Source of the DNA: VXYL01 sp965199945
Lineage (GTDB): Bacteria > Pseudomonadota > Gammaproteobacteria > Pseudomonadales > Azotimanducaceae
Direction of reading: 5' to 3'
Length of the DNA: 64,000 nucleotides
Assembly (NCBI GenBank): GCA_965199945.1
Contig: OZ241354.1
Span: 4,092,001 to 4,156,000 of the forward strand
In this document: piece after piece, positions 8,954-16,421 of the stretch
Layout of the letters: every line of letters starts with the position of its first letter
How positions within the stretch are numbered: position 1 is the stretch's first letter
Position numbers and translations under genes: made by a program
Notes under the pieces: model-generated
What the model saw: only the letters and a program-made list of their open reading frames with translations
What the model was told of the DNA's origin: nothing
The model's database searches: none

Positions 8954-9807
8954 TGCCGGGTCTCGACATCGACGCTTTGGGCTGGCCGCTGCTGGTGCTT
9001 GCGGCGGCCGTGGGCCTGGCGTTCGGCAGCTTCCTGAACGTCGTCGTCCACCGCCTGCCGCTGATGCTCTCCCGCCAATGGCGCGCGGAAGCCTTGGAAA
9101 TGCTGGACATCGCGCCGCCGGCGAAGGCGCGCTTCGACCTGCTGCTGCCCCGTTCGCGCTGCGCTCGCTGCAATGCGTCCATTCGCGTGCTGGACAACAT
9201 CCCCGTCGCTGGCTGGCTGGCGCTCCGAGGACGCTGCCGACACTGCGCGGCGTCCATCTCCCCGCGCTATCCGCTGGTGGAACTCGCCGGCGCGGTGCTG
9301 CTGCTTGCGGCGCTCCACCGCTGGGGGGCGACGCCCCTGGCCGCCTGCCACTACGCGCTGCTGATGACGCTCTTGGCGCTGGCGCTGATCGACTTCGACA
9401 CGCTGCTGCTGCCGGACCAGATCACGCTGCCGCTGCTGTGGCTGGGGATGATTGCCGCCGCGGCAGTGCCCGGCGGCACGTCTCTCGTCGATGCGCTTTC
9501 CGGCGCCGTCGGCGGCTATCTGCTGCTGTGGCTCTTCTACTGGGCGCACCGCCTGCTCACCCGCCGCGAAGGCATGGGCTACGGCGACTTCAAACTGCTC
9601 GCCGCCCTCGGCGCCTGGCTCGGCTGGCGCGCCATCCTGCCCATCGTGCTGATCGCCAGCACCGCCGGCATCCTCTACGCCGCCATCGGCCTGCTGCGCG
9701 GAACAAGCGACCGCGACACGCCTATCCCGTTCGGGACGTTCCTGTGCCTCGGCGGCGCGGCCACGCTCTTCCTGCCGCCGTCGCTGCAGCTTCCGAGCGG
9801 GGAGTAG
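8953..9807 (+). CDS. pilD: Prepilin leader peptidase / N-methyltransferase (type IV pili, type II secretion)
   Basis: A 284-residue inner-membrane aspartyl protease that cleaves the leader of type IV prepilins and pseudopilins and N-methylates the new N-terminus. Visible features are the start FGSFLNVVVHRLP, the cytoplasmic zinc-binding loop with two CxxC pairs (CARC at 70-73, CRHC at 95-98), catalytic Asp in LIDFD (147) and in GYGDFK (212), and about eight hydrophobic segments. The start codon overlaps the ATP-grasp stop. No other pilus or secretion gene is in the window, whereas in many Gammaproteobacteria pilD lies with pilBC and coaE. The protein probably serves substrates encoded elsewhere. 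Confidence 0.94.
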   Translation: MPGLDIDALGWPLLVLAAAVGLAFGSFLNVVVHRLPLMLSRQWRAEALEMLDIAPPAKARFDLLLPRSRCARCNASIRVLDNIPVAGWLALRGRCRHCAASISPRYPLVELAGAVLLLAALHRWGATPLAACHYALLMTLLALALIDFDTLLLPDQITLPLLWLGMIAAAAVPGGTSLVDALSGAVGGYLLLWLFYWAHRLLTRREGMGYGDFKLLAALGAWLGWRAILPIVLIASTAGILYAAIGLLRGTSDRDTPIPFGTFLCLGGAATLFLPPSLQLPSGE

Positions 9808-10031
9808 TGGCGGAGAGAACGGCGTTCGGACGTCTGTGGAAAGACCAACACCGGCGCCGCTGGGAGCGCCTTCGGGCACCATGTAGTCTTCGCTCGCCCG
9901 TTCAGTTTGCCACGACAGGCTTTCGTCAATGCCACAAGGCGCACTTGCCAAGAACGACGCCCTAGCGAGCGGCATCGTCGACAACCGCGATCGCCGGGTC
10001 GGGGACGTGCTCCGAGACGAACATCAGGCCT

Positions 10032-10154
10032 CTGGCTGGCATCCCCGGCTACCGGCTCCGCGTTGGAAACTGGCGCGTGCTGTTCGCTCTAGATCATCAT
10101 GCCGAACGAGTGCTGGTCCGCGACATCCGCATCCGCGGTGCGCTTACAGCAGAA
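10032..10154 (+). pseudogene. Remnant of a RelE/ParE-type toxin gene (C-terminal half only)
   Basis: In this frame the DNA reads LAGIPGYRLRVGNWRVLF, then ALDHHAERVLVRDIRIRG, the characteristic C-terminal core of RelE-type mRNA interferase toxins. Upstream, the same frame is open only to a stop at 9963, lacks a recognisable RelE N-terminus, and has no convincing start. The C-terminal stop also seems lost, because the frame runs on across the antitoxin gene. It lies just before an intact antitoxin gene, as expected for a toxin-first module. The rest of 9808-10031 shows no gene I can defend. A short stretch reading IVDNRDRRVGDVLRDE (near 9970-10020, another frame) may be debris of another protein. 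Confidence 0.65.
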
Positions 10155-10164
10155 GGAGTCGACG

Positions 10165-10536
10165 GTGAAGCTGCTGCAATTCGAGATCGACAGTCGGCGT
10201 TGGGCGATGTTGCCGCTGGACTGCTACGACGAGCTGTGCGAAGCGCTCGAGGATGCCGCCGATGCGGAAGCGATGCGGCAGGCCGAGGCCAACGGCGGCG
10301 AGAGCTTCCCGTCTTCGTTCGTCGAGCGTCTGCTGTTGTCTGGGGAGAACCGCGTGCGCGTCTGGCGCGAGTACCGCGGACTGAGCGCCGACGAACTCGC
10401 CCGCAATGCCGGCGTCTCGACCGAGCACATCTCCGCCATCGAGAACGGGACCTCGGCCGGCTCTGTGCAGACCCTTCGGTGCATTGCCGACGCCTTGCAC
10501 ACGTCGATCGACACGTTGGTTCCGCCGGCGTCTTGA
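10165..10536 (+). CDS. XRE/HTH-type antitoxin of a type II toxin-antitoxin module
   Basis: A 123-residue protein. The C-terminal half is a helix-turn-helix of XRE type (RVWREYRGLSADELARNA, then GVSTEHISAIENGTSAGSVQ, then TLRCIADALHTSIDTL). The N-terminal half would bind the toxin. GTG 10165 is chosen because AAGGAG lies six bases upstream; the ORF extends to 10099 but that part encodes toxin residues in another frame. The module's toxin is broken (10032-10154), so this gene is an orphan that may survive as an autoregulator or as protection against a related toxin. Confidence 0.78.
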   Translation: MKLLQFEIDSRRWAMLPLDCYDELCEALEDAADAEAMRQAEANGGESFPSSFVERLLLSGENRVRVWREYRGLSADELARNAGVSTEHISAIENGTSAGSVQTLRCIADALHTSIDTLVPPAS

Positions 10537-10590
10537 GGGCCCTCCACGCAAGGGCTGTGGCGATGCAGTGATCGGCGAACTGACGCGGCG

Positions 10591-10908
10591 TTACCCGAAG
10601 GTGCCGACTTCCCGCAGCAGTTCGCTGGCCGTGGCGCAGCGCACAATCGCCTCGGCCACGTCCATCAAGCGTTGCGGATCGGCTTCGGCGCCGATGGCCG
10701 CCGCCAGACGATCCCCAATGGCCGCGCCGAACCGCACCGATGCCATGCGGCGCAGCATCTGGCGCTCATGCTCGATGCCCTGCTCGCGCCCTAGGCTGAT
10801 GCCCTGTTCGCGCCCGAGGCTGATGCCTTCCCTGCGGCCCTCCTCGCGGCCTTGCCGAATGTACGGCTTCGGCCACTCCGCCACGCGTTCTTCCAAGCTC
10901 ACCGTCAT
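10591..10908 (-). CDS. Free-standing copy of the Rpn C-terminal domain (putative RpnS-like inhibitor)
   Basis: A 105-residue protein from ATG 10908; an in-frame GTG at 10902 lies eight bases from GGAGG and may be the better start. It is clearly homologous throughout to the last ~90 residues of the full Rpn protein next door: both have MTVSLEERVAEWPKPYIRQG, then RQMLRR, RFGA, ADPQRLM-VAEAIVRCAT and ELLRE. It lacks the nuclease domain. The linker contains two 24-nt tandem units encoding GISLGREQ (10774-10821). The copies have diverged at many positions while the frame stays open, so the short gene is not a fresh accident. In characterised Rpn systems a C-terminal product made from an internal start neutralises the full-length nuclease; this gene may be a separately encoded version. 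Confidence 0.7.
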   Translation of the reverse strand: MTVSLEERVAEWPKPYIRQGREEGRREGISLGREQGISLGREQGIEHERQMLRRMASVRFGAAIGDRLAAAIGAEADPQRLMDVAEAIVRCATASELLREVGTFG

Positions 10909-11226
10909 GTCCTCCAAACTCGGGACTTGGGGACGGCCGCGTCTGTGGTTCTAAGCGCCGATTTCCCGCAGCAGTTCGGTGCCCGTGGCGCAGCGCACAA
11001 TCGCTTCGGCCACCTCCATCAACCGCTGCGGATCGGCCTCGCCGCCGATGGCCGCTGTCAGACGATCCCCAGTGACCGCGCCGAACCGCGCCGACGCCAA
11101 GCGACGCAGCATCTGCCGCTGTTGCTCGATGCCTTCTTCGCGCCCCAGGGTGATGCCCTGCCGAATGTACGGCTTTGGCCACTCCGCCACGCGTTCTTCC
11201 AAGCTCACCGTCATGTCCTCCAAACT
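10598..11226 (-). repeat. Diverged tandem duplication of the Rpn 3' region
   Basis: About 270 nt at 10955-11226 (the end of the full-length Rpn gene) is repeated at 10598-10920, with scattered substitutions and an insertion made of 24-nt tandem units (10774-10797 and 10798-10821) in the second copy. Homology begins at the internal ribosome-binding site and ends at the stop region, so the duplicated unit corresponds exactly to the segment translatable from the internal start. Confidence 0.85.
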
Positions 11227-11946
11227 CAGATCATCCGTCGGCTGCCACGTGCGTTCGCCAGAGCCCAGCCGCCGTTCCAATACGCGCAGCCAGTCCGCGA
11301 ACGTCCGCCTCAACTCGCGCTCGCCGGCGGACAACTGCGCCGTCAGCCGTCGCGCCACGTGCGCCAAGTCCGCCACCGAACCGCTCTGCTCCAACTGCGC
11401 CACGGTCAGCGTCAGCCCATGCAGCTTCAATTCTTCCGCCGTCACGCGGCGCTCGTCAAGCACGACATGGCGCTGCGACGGCTGGTACGGCGCCAGCACT
11501 GCCGACGGCTTGGCGATCAGGTCGCGCATCTCGGTCGCCGGGCGCCACCGCGCGTCGCCGTTGTAGAGCACGATGGGCAGCACCGGCGGCAAGGCGCCTG
11601 GCGCGTGGCTGCCGGCGCGCAGCAGTTCGACGTACAGCAGCGCCGTGTATTCCAGCACCCGCAGCGCCATGGCCGAATCGGTTGTGGATTGGTATTCGAT
11701 CATCACCAGCACGTTCAGCCAGCCGCCGGCGTGGTCGGCGCTGCGGGCGCGCAGCCGCCACGCCGTGTCGCCGCGCCGTTGCTGGAAGGCGTTGCCGACG
11801 TACTCGGCGGGGAGCCTCTCGAGCGTGTCGTAGTCGGCGCCGAGGTCTTCGTCGGCGAAAAGGCTGCGCAGGAGGTCCGCCACCATGCGCGGGAATGCGC
11901 AGAGGCGCTTGCGGATCGGATCGCTGGTCGGCAGTGCGTTGCTCAT
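10951..11946 (-). CDS. Rpn-family recombination-promoting nuclease / PD-(D/E)XK transposase-like protein
   Basis: A 331-residue protein with the Rpn (transposase_31) domain in its N-terminal two thirds: DPIRKRLCAFPRMVADLLRS, then LERLPAEYVGNAFQQRRGDTAWRLR, and LVMIEYQSTTDSAMALRVLEYTALLY, which supply the PD-(D/E)xK acidic residues and the E-x-Q. It continues with LPIVLYNGDARW. Rpn proteins are DNA endonucleases linked to recombination and phage defence. The variable tail holds SLEERVAEWPKPYIRQGITLGREEG. Inside the gene GGAGG (11217-11221) precedes an in-frame ATG (11214) and GTG (11208), an internal translation start for the tail, as known for RpnS. Start ATG 11946 fits the conserved SDPIRKRL opening. 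It is followed by the free-standing tail copy. Confidence 0.87.
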   Translation of the reverse strand: MSNALPTSDPIRKRLCAFPRMVADLLRSLFADEDLGADYDTLERLPAEYVGNAFQQRRGDTAWRLRARSADHAGGWLNVLVMIEYQSTTDSAMALRVLEYTALLYVELLRAGSHAPGALPPVLPIVLYNGDARWRPATEMRDLIAKPSAVLAPYQPSQRHVVLDERRVTAEELKLHGLTLTVAQLEQSGSVADLAHVARRLTAQLSAGERELRRTFADWLRVLERRLGSGERTWQPTDDLSLEDMTVSLEERVAEWPKPYIRQGITLGREEGIEQQRQMLRRLASARFGAVTGDRLTAAIGGEADPQRLMEVAEAIVRCATGTELLREIGA

Positions 11947-12071
11947 GGGTGCGTACGCTAACGCGCCGCCACGGGCGGACCTGTGCGCCATCGCCCCGTT
12001 GTCGTGTGCGCCATCGCCCCGTCCGCGTGTAGGAAATCGCCGCAACGTCGTGTGCGACTTATGATGTGGAC

Positions 12072-13820
12072 TCACGGCGGCGCGGGGTGCCAGACCCAGC
12101 TCCCCTTCTCCCCGGTCAGATCGTTCACGGCGTCGTCCACGGTGCGGAAGACGCGCCCGGAGAGCCAGGCTGCCATGTCCGCGTGTTCGAGCTGATCGCG
12201 CACCGGGCCCTTCACTTCGCACAGGTGCAGCGCGACTTCGCTGCGTGCGAGGTGCAGCGCGAGCCGGCGCAGCATTTCCAAGCCCGAGGCATCGACGAAA
12301 TTGGCGGCGCTCATCGCCAGCACCAGGTGGCGCAGCGCGCTCTCCTCCCGCGCCAGCGTTTCGATGCGCGTTTCCACTTGATCGGCGTTGCCGAAGTAGA
12401 GGCTCTCGTCCACCCGCACGACCAGCAGGTGCGGCCAGGTCTGCACGGCGTAGCGGCGGACGTTGCGGAAGTGCGGCGTGTCGCGCAGGCGGCCGAGGAC
12501 CGCGATGTGCGGATCGCTCGAACGCCGCAGGAACAGCGCCAGCGAGACCGCCACGCCGACCAGCAGGCCGGCCTCCACGCCCACCGCCAACACGCCGCCC
12601 AGCGTGGCAACGTGCGCCACGGCGTCGGCGCGGTGGAAGCGCCAGTGCTGGCGCAGCGAGCGAAAGTCCGCCAATCCCCACACCGAGGCGATGACCACCG
12701 CCGCCAATGCGGCACGGGGCAGGTGCTCGAAGAGCGGCGTCAGCCACAGGAGCGTGGCGACGACGACCAAGGCGCAGACCAGCCCGCTCACCGGCGTGCG
12801 CGCGCCAGCTGCCTGGTTGACGCTGGAGCGGCTGAAACTGCCAGCGACAGGATAGGCGCCGGTGAACGCGGCGCTCATGTTGGCGACGCCGAGGGCGAGC
12901 AGTTCCTGATTGCCGTCGATGCGCTCGTGCCGCTTGGCGGCCAACGCCTTGCCGACCGCGAAGCTCTCCACGTAGACCACCAGCGCGATCAACGCCGCGT
13001 TGGGCGCCAAATCCCACCACAGCGCGGCGTCGAACGCAGGAAAGGCGAACTGCGGCAGGCCGGCCGGCACGACGCCGACCGTTTCGACGTCGACGTCCAA
13101 AGCGACCACGCCGATGGTGGCGAGCATGGCAACCAGCAGCGGGCCGCAGCGGCTCAAGGGATGATCGCGGTTGCAGCCTGCTATTGCGCCCGCATAGCGA
13201 CGCACGGCCCACAGCGCGGCCAAGCTGCCGAGGCCAATCGTCAGCGCCGCGATGTTGGCGGCCGGCAAGGTCTTCGCCAACGTCCACAATCGTGGGCCGG
13301 CGGGCCCGTGTTCAGGCGCGTCCACGCCGGCGAAGGCCGGCAGTTGCGAGACCACGATCAGGATGGCCGCGGCATTGACGAAGCCAGCCAACACCGGGTG
13401 GCTGAGCAGGTTGGCGATGCCGCCCATGCGCGCCAGCCGCAGCAGGACGAGGAACGCGCCCACTTGCAGACTCAAGGCGATGGCCACGTCCAAGTGGCGA
13501 GCGGAATGCGCCGGCGCGTGTTCGCCAATCGTCGCCGCCACCATCAGCGCGGCGATGGCGACCGGCCCAACCACCAGCTGCCGCGAGGAACCGAACACCG
13601 CGTAGACCACCATCGGCAGCAGGCTGGCGTAGAGCCCCGCTTGCGCCGGCAACCCGGCGAGGAACGCATAGGCCACGGCCTGGGGCACGGTGACCATGCC
13701 GAGCACTAGGCCGGCGGTGAAGTCGTGGGGCAGATCGCCACGCCGATAGGCGCGCAGCACGGCGACGAGCGGCACTCGCGCCATCCACCTGCCGAGACCG
13801 CGGGGGTGTGCCGCGCTCAT
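12072..13820 (-). CDS. SulP-family anion transporter with STAS domain
   Basis: A 582-residue inner-membrane protein. The N-terminal 430 residues contain ten or more hydrophobic segments and SulP landmarks: GDLPHDFTAGLVLGMVTVPQAVAYAFLAGLPAQAGLYAS, with the VPQ-AYA signature, then SSRQLVVGPVA and GSFSRSSVNQAAGARTPVSG. The C-terminal cytosolic STAS domain spans about 455-560 (LRHLVLAMSAANFVDASGLEMLRRL). SulP proteins carry sulfate, bicarbonate, dicarboxylates or other anions; the substrate here is unassigned. ATG 13820 is chosen over 13880 because the extra 20 residues are not family-like. The gene diverges from an SGNH hydrolase gene. Confidence 0.92.
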   Translation of the reverse strand: MSAAHPRGLGRWMARVPLVAVLRAYRRGDLPHDFTAGLVLGMVTVPQAVAYAFLAGLPAQAGLYASLLPMVVYAVFGSSRQLVVGPVAIAALMVAATIGEHAPAHSARHLDVAIALSLQVGAFLVLLRLARMGGIANLLSHPVLAGFVNAAAILIVVSQLPAFAGVDAPEHGPAGPRLWTLAKTLPAANIAALTIGLGSLAALWAVRRYAGAIAGCNRDHPLSRCGPLLVAMLATIGVVALDVDVETVGVVPAGLPQFAFPAFDAALWWDLAPNAALIALVVYVESFAVGKALAAKRHERIDGNQELLALGVANMSAAFTGAYPVAGSFSRSSVNQAAGARTPVSGLVCALVVVATLLWLTPLFEHLPRAALAAVVIASVWGLADFRSLRQHWRFHRADAVAHVATLGGVLAVGVEAGLLVGVAVSLALFLRRSSDPHIAVLGRLRDTPHFRNVRRYAVQTWPHLLVVRVDESLYFGNADQVETRIETLAREESALRHLVLAMSAANFVDASGLEMLRRLALHLARSEVALHLCEVKGPVRDQLEHADMAAWLSGRVFRTVDDAVNDLTGEKGSWVWHPAPP

Positions 13821-13912
13821 CGACGGCCTTCGCCGAAAGACTCCGCCATGCATTAAGGTTCGCATGGTTCGCAGTGGCACTGCCTGTGTGCTGGCCTGAA
13901 AAGGAGGTGGAG

Positions 13913-14605
13913 ATGAGCAAGCGACTGTTGGCTGTTGCGTTGGTCTGGGCGGTGGGGCCGTTCGCGTTCGGCGCCGCTGCGGAATATCCGGCCCCGGAGC
14001 GGTTCCGCGGCGCCATCGACGGCTTTCTGGCGTCGGAAGCGCAGACGCCGCCGCCGAAGGGCGCCATCGTCGCCACCGGCAGTTCCAGCATGAGAGGCTG
14101 GCATCGGCGCATCGCCGAGGATCTTGCGCCGTTGCAGGTAATTCCGCGCGGCTTCGGCGGCAGCAACATGGCGGACGTGCTGCACTTCGTCGAGGAACTG
14201 GTGCTGCGCCACGCGCCGCGCGCGGTGCTGCTCTACGAGGGCGACAACGACATTGCCCTGGGCGGTGCGCCGGAGCGCGTCCTCGGCGACTTCGACGCCG
14301 TGGCAGCAGCGCTCCACGAACGCCTGCCGGAAACGCGCATCTACGTCATCGCGGTGAAGCCGAGCCTCGCCCGCTGGCACATGTGGGACGCGATGCAGGC
14401 CGTGAACGTCGGGCTGGCCGACCGCGCAAAAGCCGACCCGCGCCTGACCTTCATCGACGTGGCGACGCCGATGCTGAACGACGCGGGCGAGCCCAAGCCG
14501 GATATCTTCATCCGCGACGGGCTGCACATGAACGACGCCGGCTACGACATCTGGCGCGACGCCGTGCGGCCGGTGCTGCTGGCCGGCGAGGGCCCAGGCG
14601 AATAG
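13913..14605 (+). CDS. Exported SGNH/GDSL-family hydrolase
   Basis: A 230-residue protein with a signal peptide (MSKRLLAVALVWAVGPFAFGAAA) and the four SGNH blocks: block I GSSSM (nucleophile Ser), block II RGFGGS (Gly), block III YEGDNDI (Asn) and block V DGLHMNDAGY (Asp and His). It acts in the periplasm or outside, hydrolysing esters of unknown type; the family includes acetyl-hydrolases of glycans and lipases. An unusually perfect ribosome-binding site (AAGGAGGTGG, 13901-13910) precedes ATG 13913, suggesting strong translation. It is followed after one base by tag on the same strand. Confidence 0.88.
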   Translation: MSKRLLAVALVWAVGPFAFGAAAEYPAPERFRGAIDGFLASEAQTPPPKGAIVATGSSSMRGWHRRIAEDLAPLQVIPRGFGGSNMADVLHFVEELVLRHAPRAVLLYEGDNDIALGGAPERVLGDFDAVAAALHERLPETRIYVIAVKPSLARWHMWDAMQAVNVGLADRAKADPRLTFIDVATPMLNDAGEPKPDIFIRDGLHMNDAGYDIWRDAVRPVLLAGEGPGE

Positions 14606-14606
14606 C

Positions 14607-15197
14607 GTGGCGCGTCCATCCGCCCTCTCGCGCTGCGGCTGGTGCGGCGACGACGAGCTCTACGTGCGCTACCACGACACGGAGTGGGGCGTGCCGCTCA
14701 AGGACGACCGCGCGCTGTTCGAGTTCCTGGTGCTCGAAGGCGCGCAGGCCGGCTTGGCGTGGATCACCGTGCTGCGCAAGCGCGAGGGCTACCGCGCCGC
14801 CTTCGACGGCTTCGACCCGGCCAAGGTGGCCCGCTACAGCGACGCCAAGCTCGAACGCCTGCTCCGGAACCCGCGCATCATCCGCAATCGGCTGAAGGTC
14901 AAGAGCGCCCGGCGCAACGCCCAAGCCTTCCTGGCGGTGCAGGAGGAATGGGGCAGCTTCTCCGACTACATCTGGAACTTCGTGGACGGCCGGCCGATCC
15001 AGAACCGCTGGCGCTCGTTGGCGGAAGTGCCGGCTTCAACCGCGCTTTCGGACAGCATCAGCAAGGACTTGCGGAAGCGCGGCTTCAACTTCGTCGGCAG
15101 CACCATCGTCTACGCCCACATGCAGGCCACGGGGATGGTGAACGACCACTTGGTGGATTGCTTCCGGCATGAGGAGTGCCGACTGCTTGGGCTGTGA
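14607..15197 (+). CDS. tag: DNA-3-methyladenine glycosylase I
   Basis: A 196-residue base-excision repair enzyme that removes 3-methyladenine from DNA. Family hallmarks are the N-terminal RCGWCGDDELYVRYHDTEWGVP (zinc Cys and His plus the base pocket), FLVLEGAQAGLAWITVLRKREGYR with the catalytic-pocket Glu, the helix-hairpin-helix region and the C-terminal zinc site SDSISKDLRKRGFNFVGSTI, then YAHMQATGMVNDHLVDCFRH. It starts at GTG 14607 directly after the SGNH gene stop, so both may form one transcript. Length and motifs are normal. Confidence 0.95.
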   Translation: MARPSALSRCGWCGDDELYVRYHDTEWGVPLKDDRALFEFLVLEGAQAGLAWITVLRKREGYRAAFDGFDPAKVARYSDAKLERLLRNPRIIRNRLKVKSARRNAQAFLAVQEEWGSFSDYIWNFVDGRPIQNRWRSLAEVPASTALSDSISKDLRKRGFNFVGSTIVYAHMQATGMVNDHLVDCFRHEECRLLGL

Positions 15198-15282
15198 GCC
15201 GGCAGTGGCAAGCGGCCCTGGCTTGGCTGGTGGACCGGACGGTCTTCTTCAAGCCCCGCGCTTCAAGATCGGCCCCGACAGC

Positions 15283-15690
15283 CTAGGCCGCCCAAGTTTG
15301 GCACTTGCGGACGACGATGCGAATGGCGCTGGCGCCGACTTCGACGTGCTGGTATTGCGGATATTTGGCGGTCAGCGCGGCGGCGAGTTCCGGCGTGGTG
15401 GGCACGATCTCGGCGTTGCCGTCGATGCGCAGCCAACGCAAGCGCGACCAGTCGTCGCGGTACTCGTCGATCAGCAGCGAGACTGCCGGATTGCGTTCGA
15501 TGTTGGCGATGCGCTTGAGGGGGCGGCCGGATTTCCGCTTGCCGTCGATGGGAATGCACAGGGCGCCGTGGAACTCGCAGAACACCACCGGCACGATGTG
15601 CGGCTGGGCACCGTCGGACGTCGCCAGACGGGCCACGGGATGCCGTGCCGCCCAAGGCGGCAGCACGGCTGTTGCCGGCGGGCGTGTCAT
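15283..15690 (-). CDS. PPOX-class (pyridoxamine 5'-phosphate oxidase-like) flavin/F420-binding protein
   Basis: A 135-residue split-barrel protein resembling the TIGR03668 group. It starts with an alpha helix and ARLATSDGAQPHIVPVVFCEFHGALCIPIDGKRKSG, continues with RIANIERNPAVSLLIDEYRDDWSRLRWLRI, and ends with AIRIVVRKCQTW. The conserved ARLAT, PHIVPV and VSLLIDEY-DW stretches are typical of F420- or FMN-dependent small oxidoreductases of this fold. Reaction unknown. It lies convergent to tag and divergent from the RLACFD protein gene, so it is probably a single-gene unit. Confidence 0.83.
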   Translation of the reverse strand: MTRPPATAVLPPWAARHPVARLATSDGAQPHIVPVVFCEFHGALCIPIDGKRKSGRPLKRIANIERNPAVSLLIDEYRDDWSRLRWLRIDGNAEIVPTTPELAAALTAKYPQYQHVEVGASAIRIVVRKCQTWAA

Positions 15691-15721
15691 AATCCGCTGG
15701 CCCCTTGCGCGGAGGGATGGA

Positions 15722-16399
15722 GTGACACGTCGGAAGGCTTCAAAACGGCGAACATGCGCCTTGACGCTTGGCCGCTTCGTGCTCTTCGCGGCCGGCGCGT
15801 GGACGAGCGCCGCGTTGCTTGCGGACCAACGCCAAACGACGATGGAGCAGTGCGCGAGCGTCGCAGACGACGCCGAGCGCCTCGCCTGCTTCGACCGTGC
15901 CGTTCGCCCTCAGGCGCCGGTGCCCGTGAGCGAAGCGCCGGATGCGGCGCCGGCGGATCAGGCAGTCCAGGCCGCCGAAACGGAACACGCTGCGCCACCG
16001 GTCGAGTCCGTGCCGCCCGCGATCCCAGATCAAGCCGTCCTGGAACAGACAGAGGAACGGCAAGCGCCGCCGGCCAAAGCCGAGAGGCGCGGATTGTTTG
16101 GGCGGTTGTTTCGAGACCGCGATCGGGGCGAGACGAGCGGCGAAGCGCCGGCGAATACGCCGGACGACGCTGCGGACCCGAACGCCATCGCCGCCAAGGT
16201 CGTGCGCGTCGCCAAGCTGATGCGCGGCAACTTCCAGATCGTCCTCGACAACGGGGAGACGTGGCGCGAGAACGAATACCAGCCGGGAACCAGCTACGAG
16301 GTCGGCGATGCGGTGCGCATCCGCGAACGGTTCCTGGGCATGCACGACCTCACCAACCAGCGCACGCGCCAAGTGGTGCGCGTCAGCCGCGTGCGCTGA
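15722..16399 (+). CDS. Exported protein of unknown function with RLACFD signature
   Basis: A 225-residue protein from GTG 15722 with GGAGGG just upstream. A signal peptide (GRFVLFAAGAWTSAALLA) is followed by CASVADDAERLACFDRAV, a motif seen at the start of many periplasmic proteobacterial proteins of unknown role. A long Pro/Ala/Glu-rich linker (about 60-150) leads to a C-terminal conserved block: FQIVLDNGETWRENEY, then GDAVRIRERF and TRQVVRVSRVR. That block looks like a small beta-rich domain and is the part most worth a structure search. It stands alone and is convergent with the PQQ dehydrogenase gene. No function can be assigned. Confidence 0.78.
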   Translation: MTRRKASKRRTCALTLGRFVLFAAGAWTSAALLADQRQTTMEQCASVADDAERLACFDRAVRPQAPVPVSEAPDAAPADQAVQAAETEHAAPPVESVPPAIPDQAVLEQTEERQAPPAKAERRGLFGRLFRDRDRGETSGEAPANTPDDAADPNAIAAKVVRVAKLMRGNFQIVLDNGETWRENEYQPGTSYEVGDAVRIRERFLGMHDLTNQRTRQVVRVSRVR

Positions 16400-16421
16400 A
16401 CGCCGCAACGATTCCCGTCCG

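Noticed and set aside
9929..10020. A frame reading IVDNRDRRVGDVLRDE considered as the start of a helicase- or PLD-linked protein.
   Set aside because: Only about 20 residues look protein-like and it runs directly into the RelE remnant in another frame; too little to assign.
10774..10821. Short tandem repeats considered as a CRISPR-like array.
   Set aside because: The 24-nt units are contiguous, coding and in frame (GISLGREQ), with no spacers.
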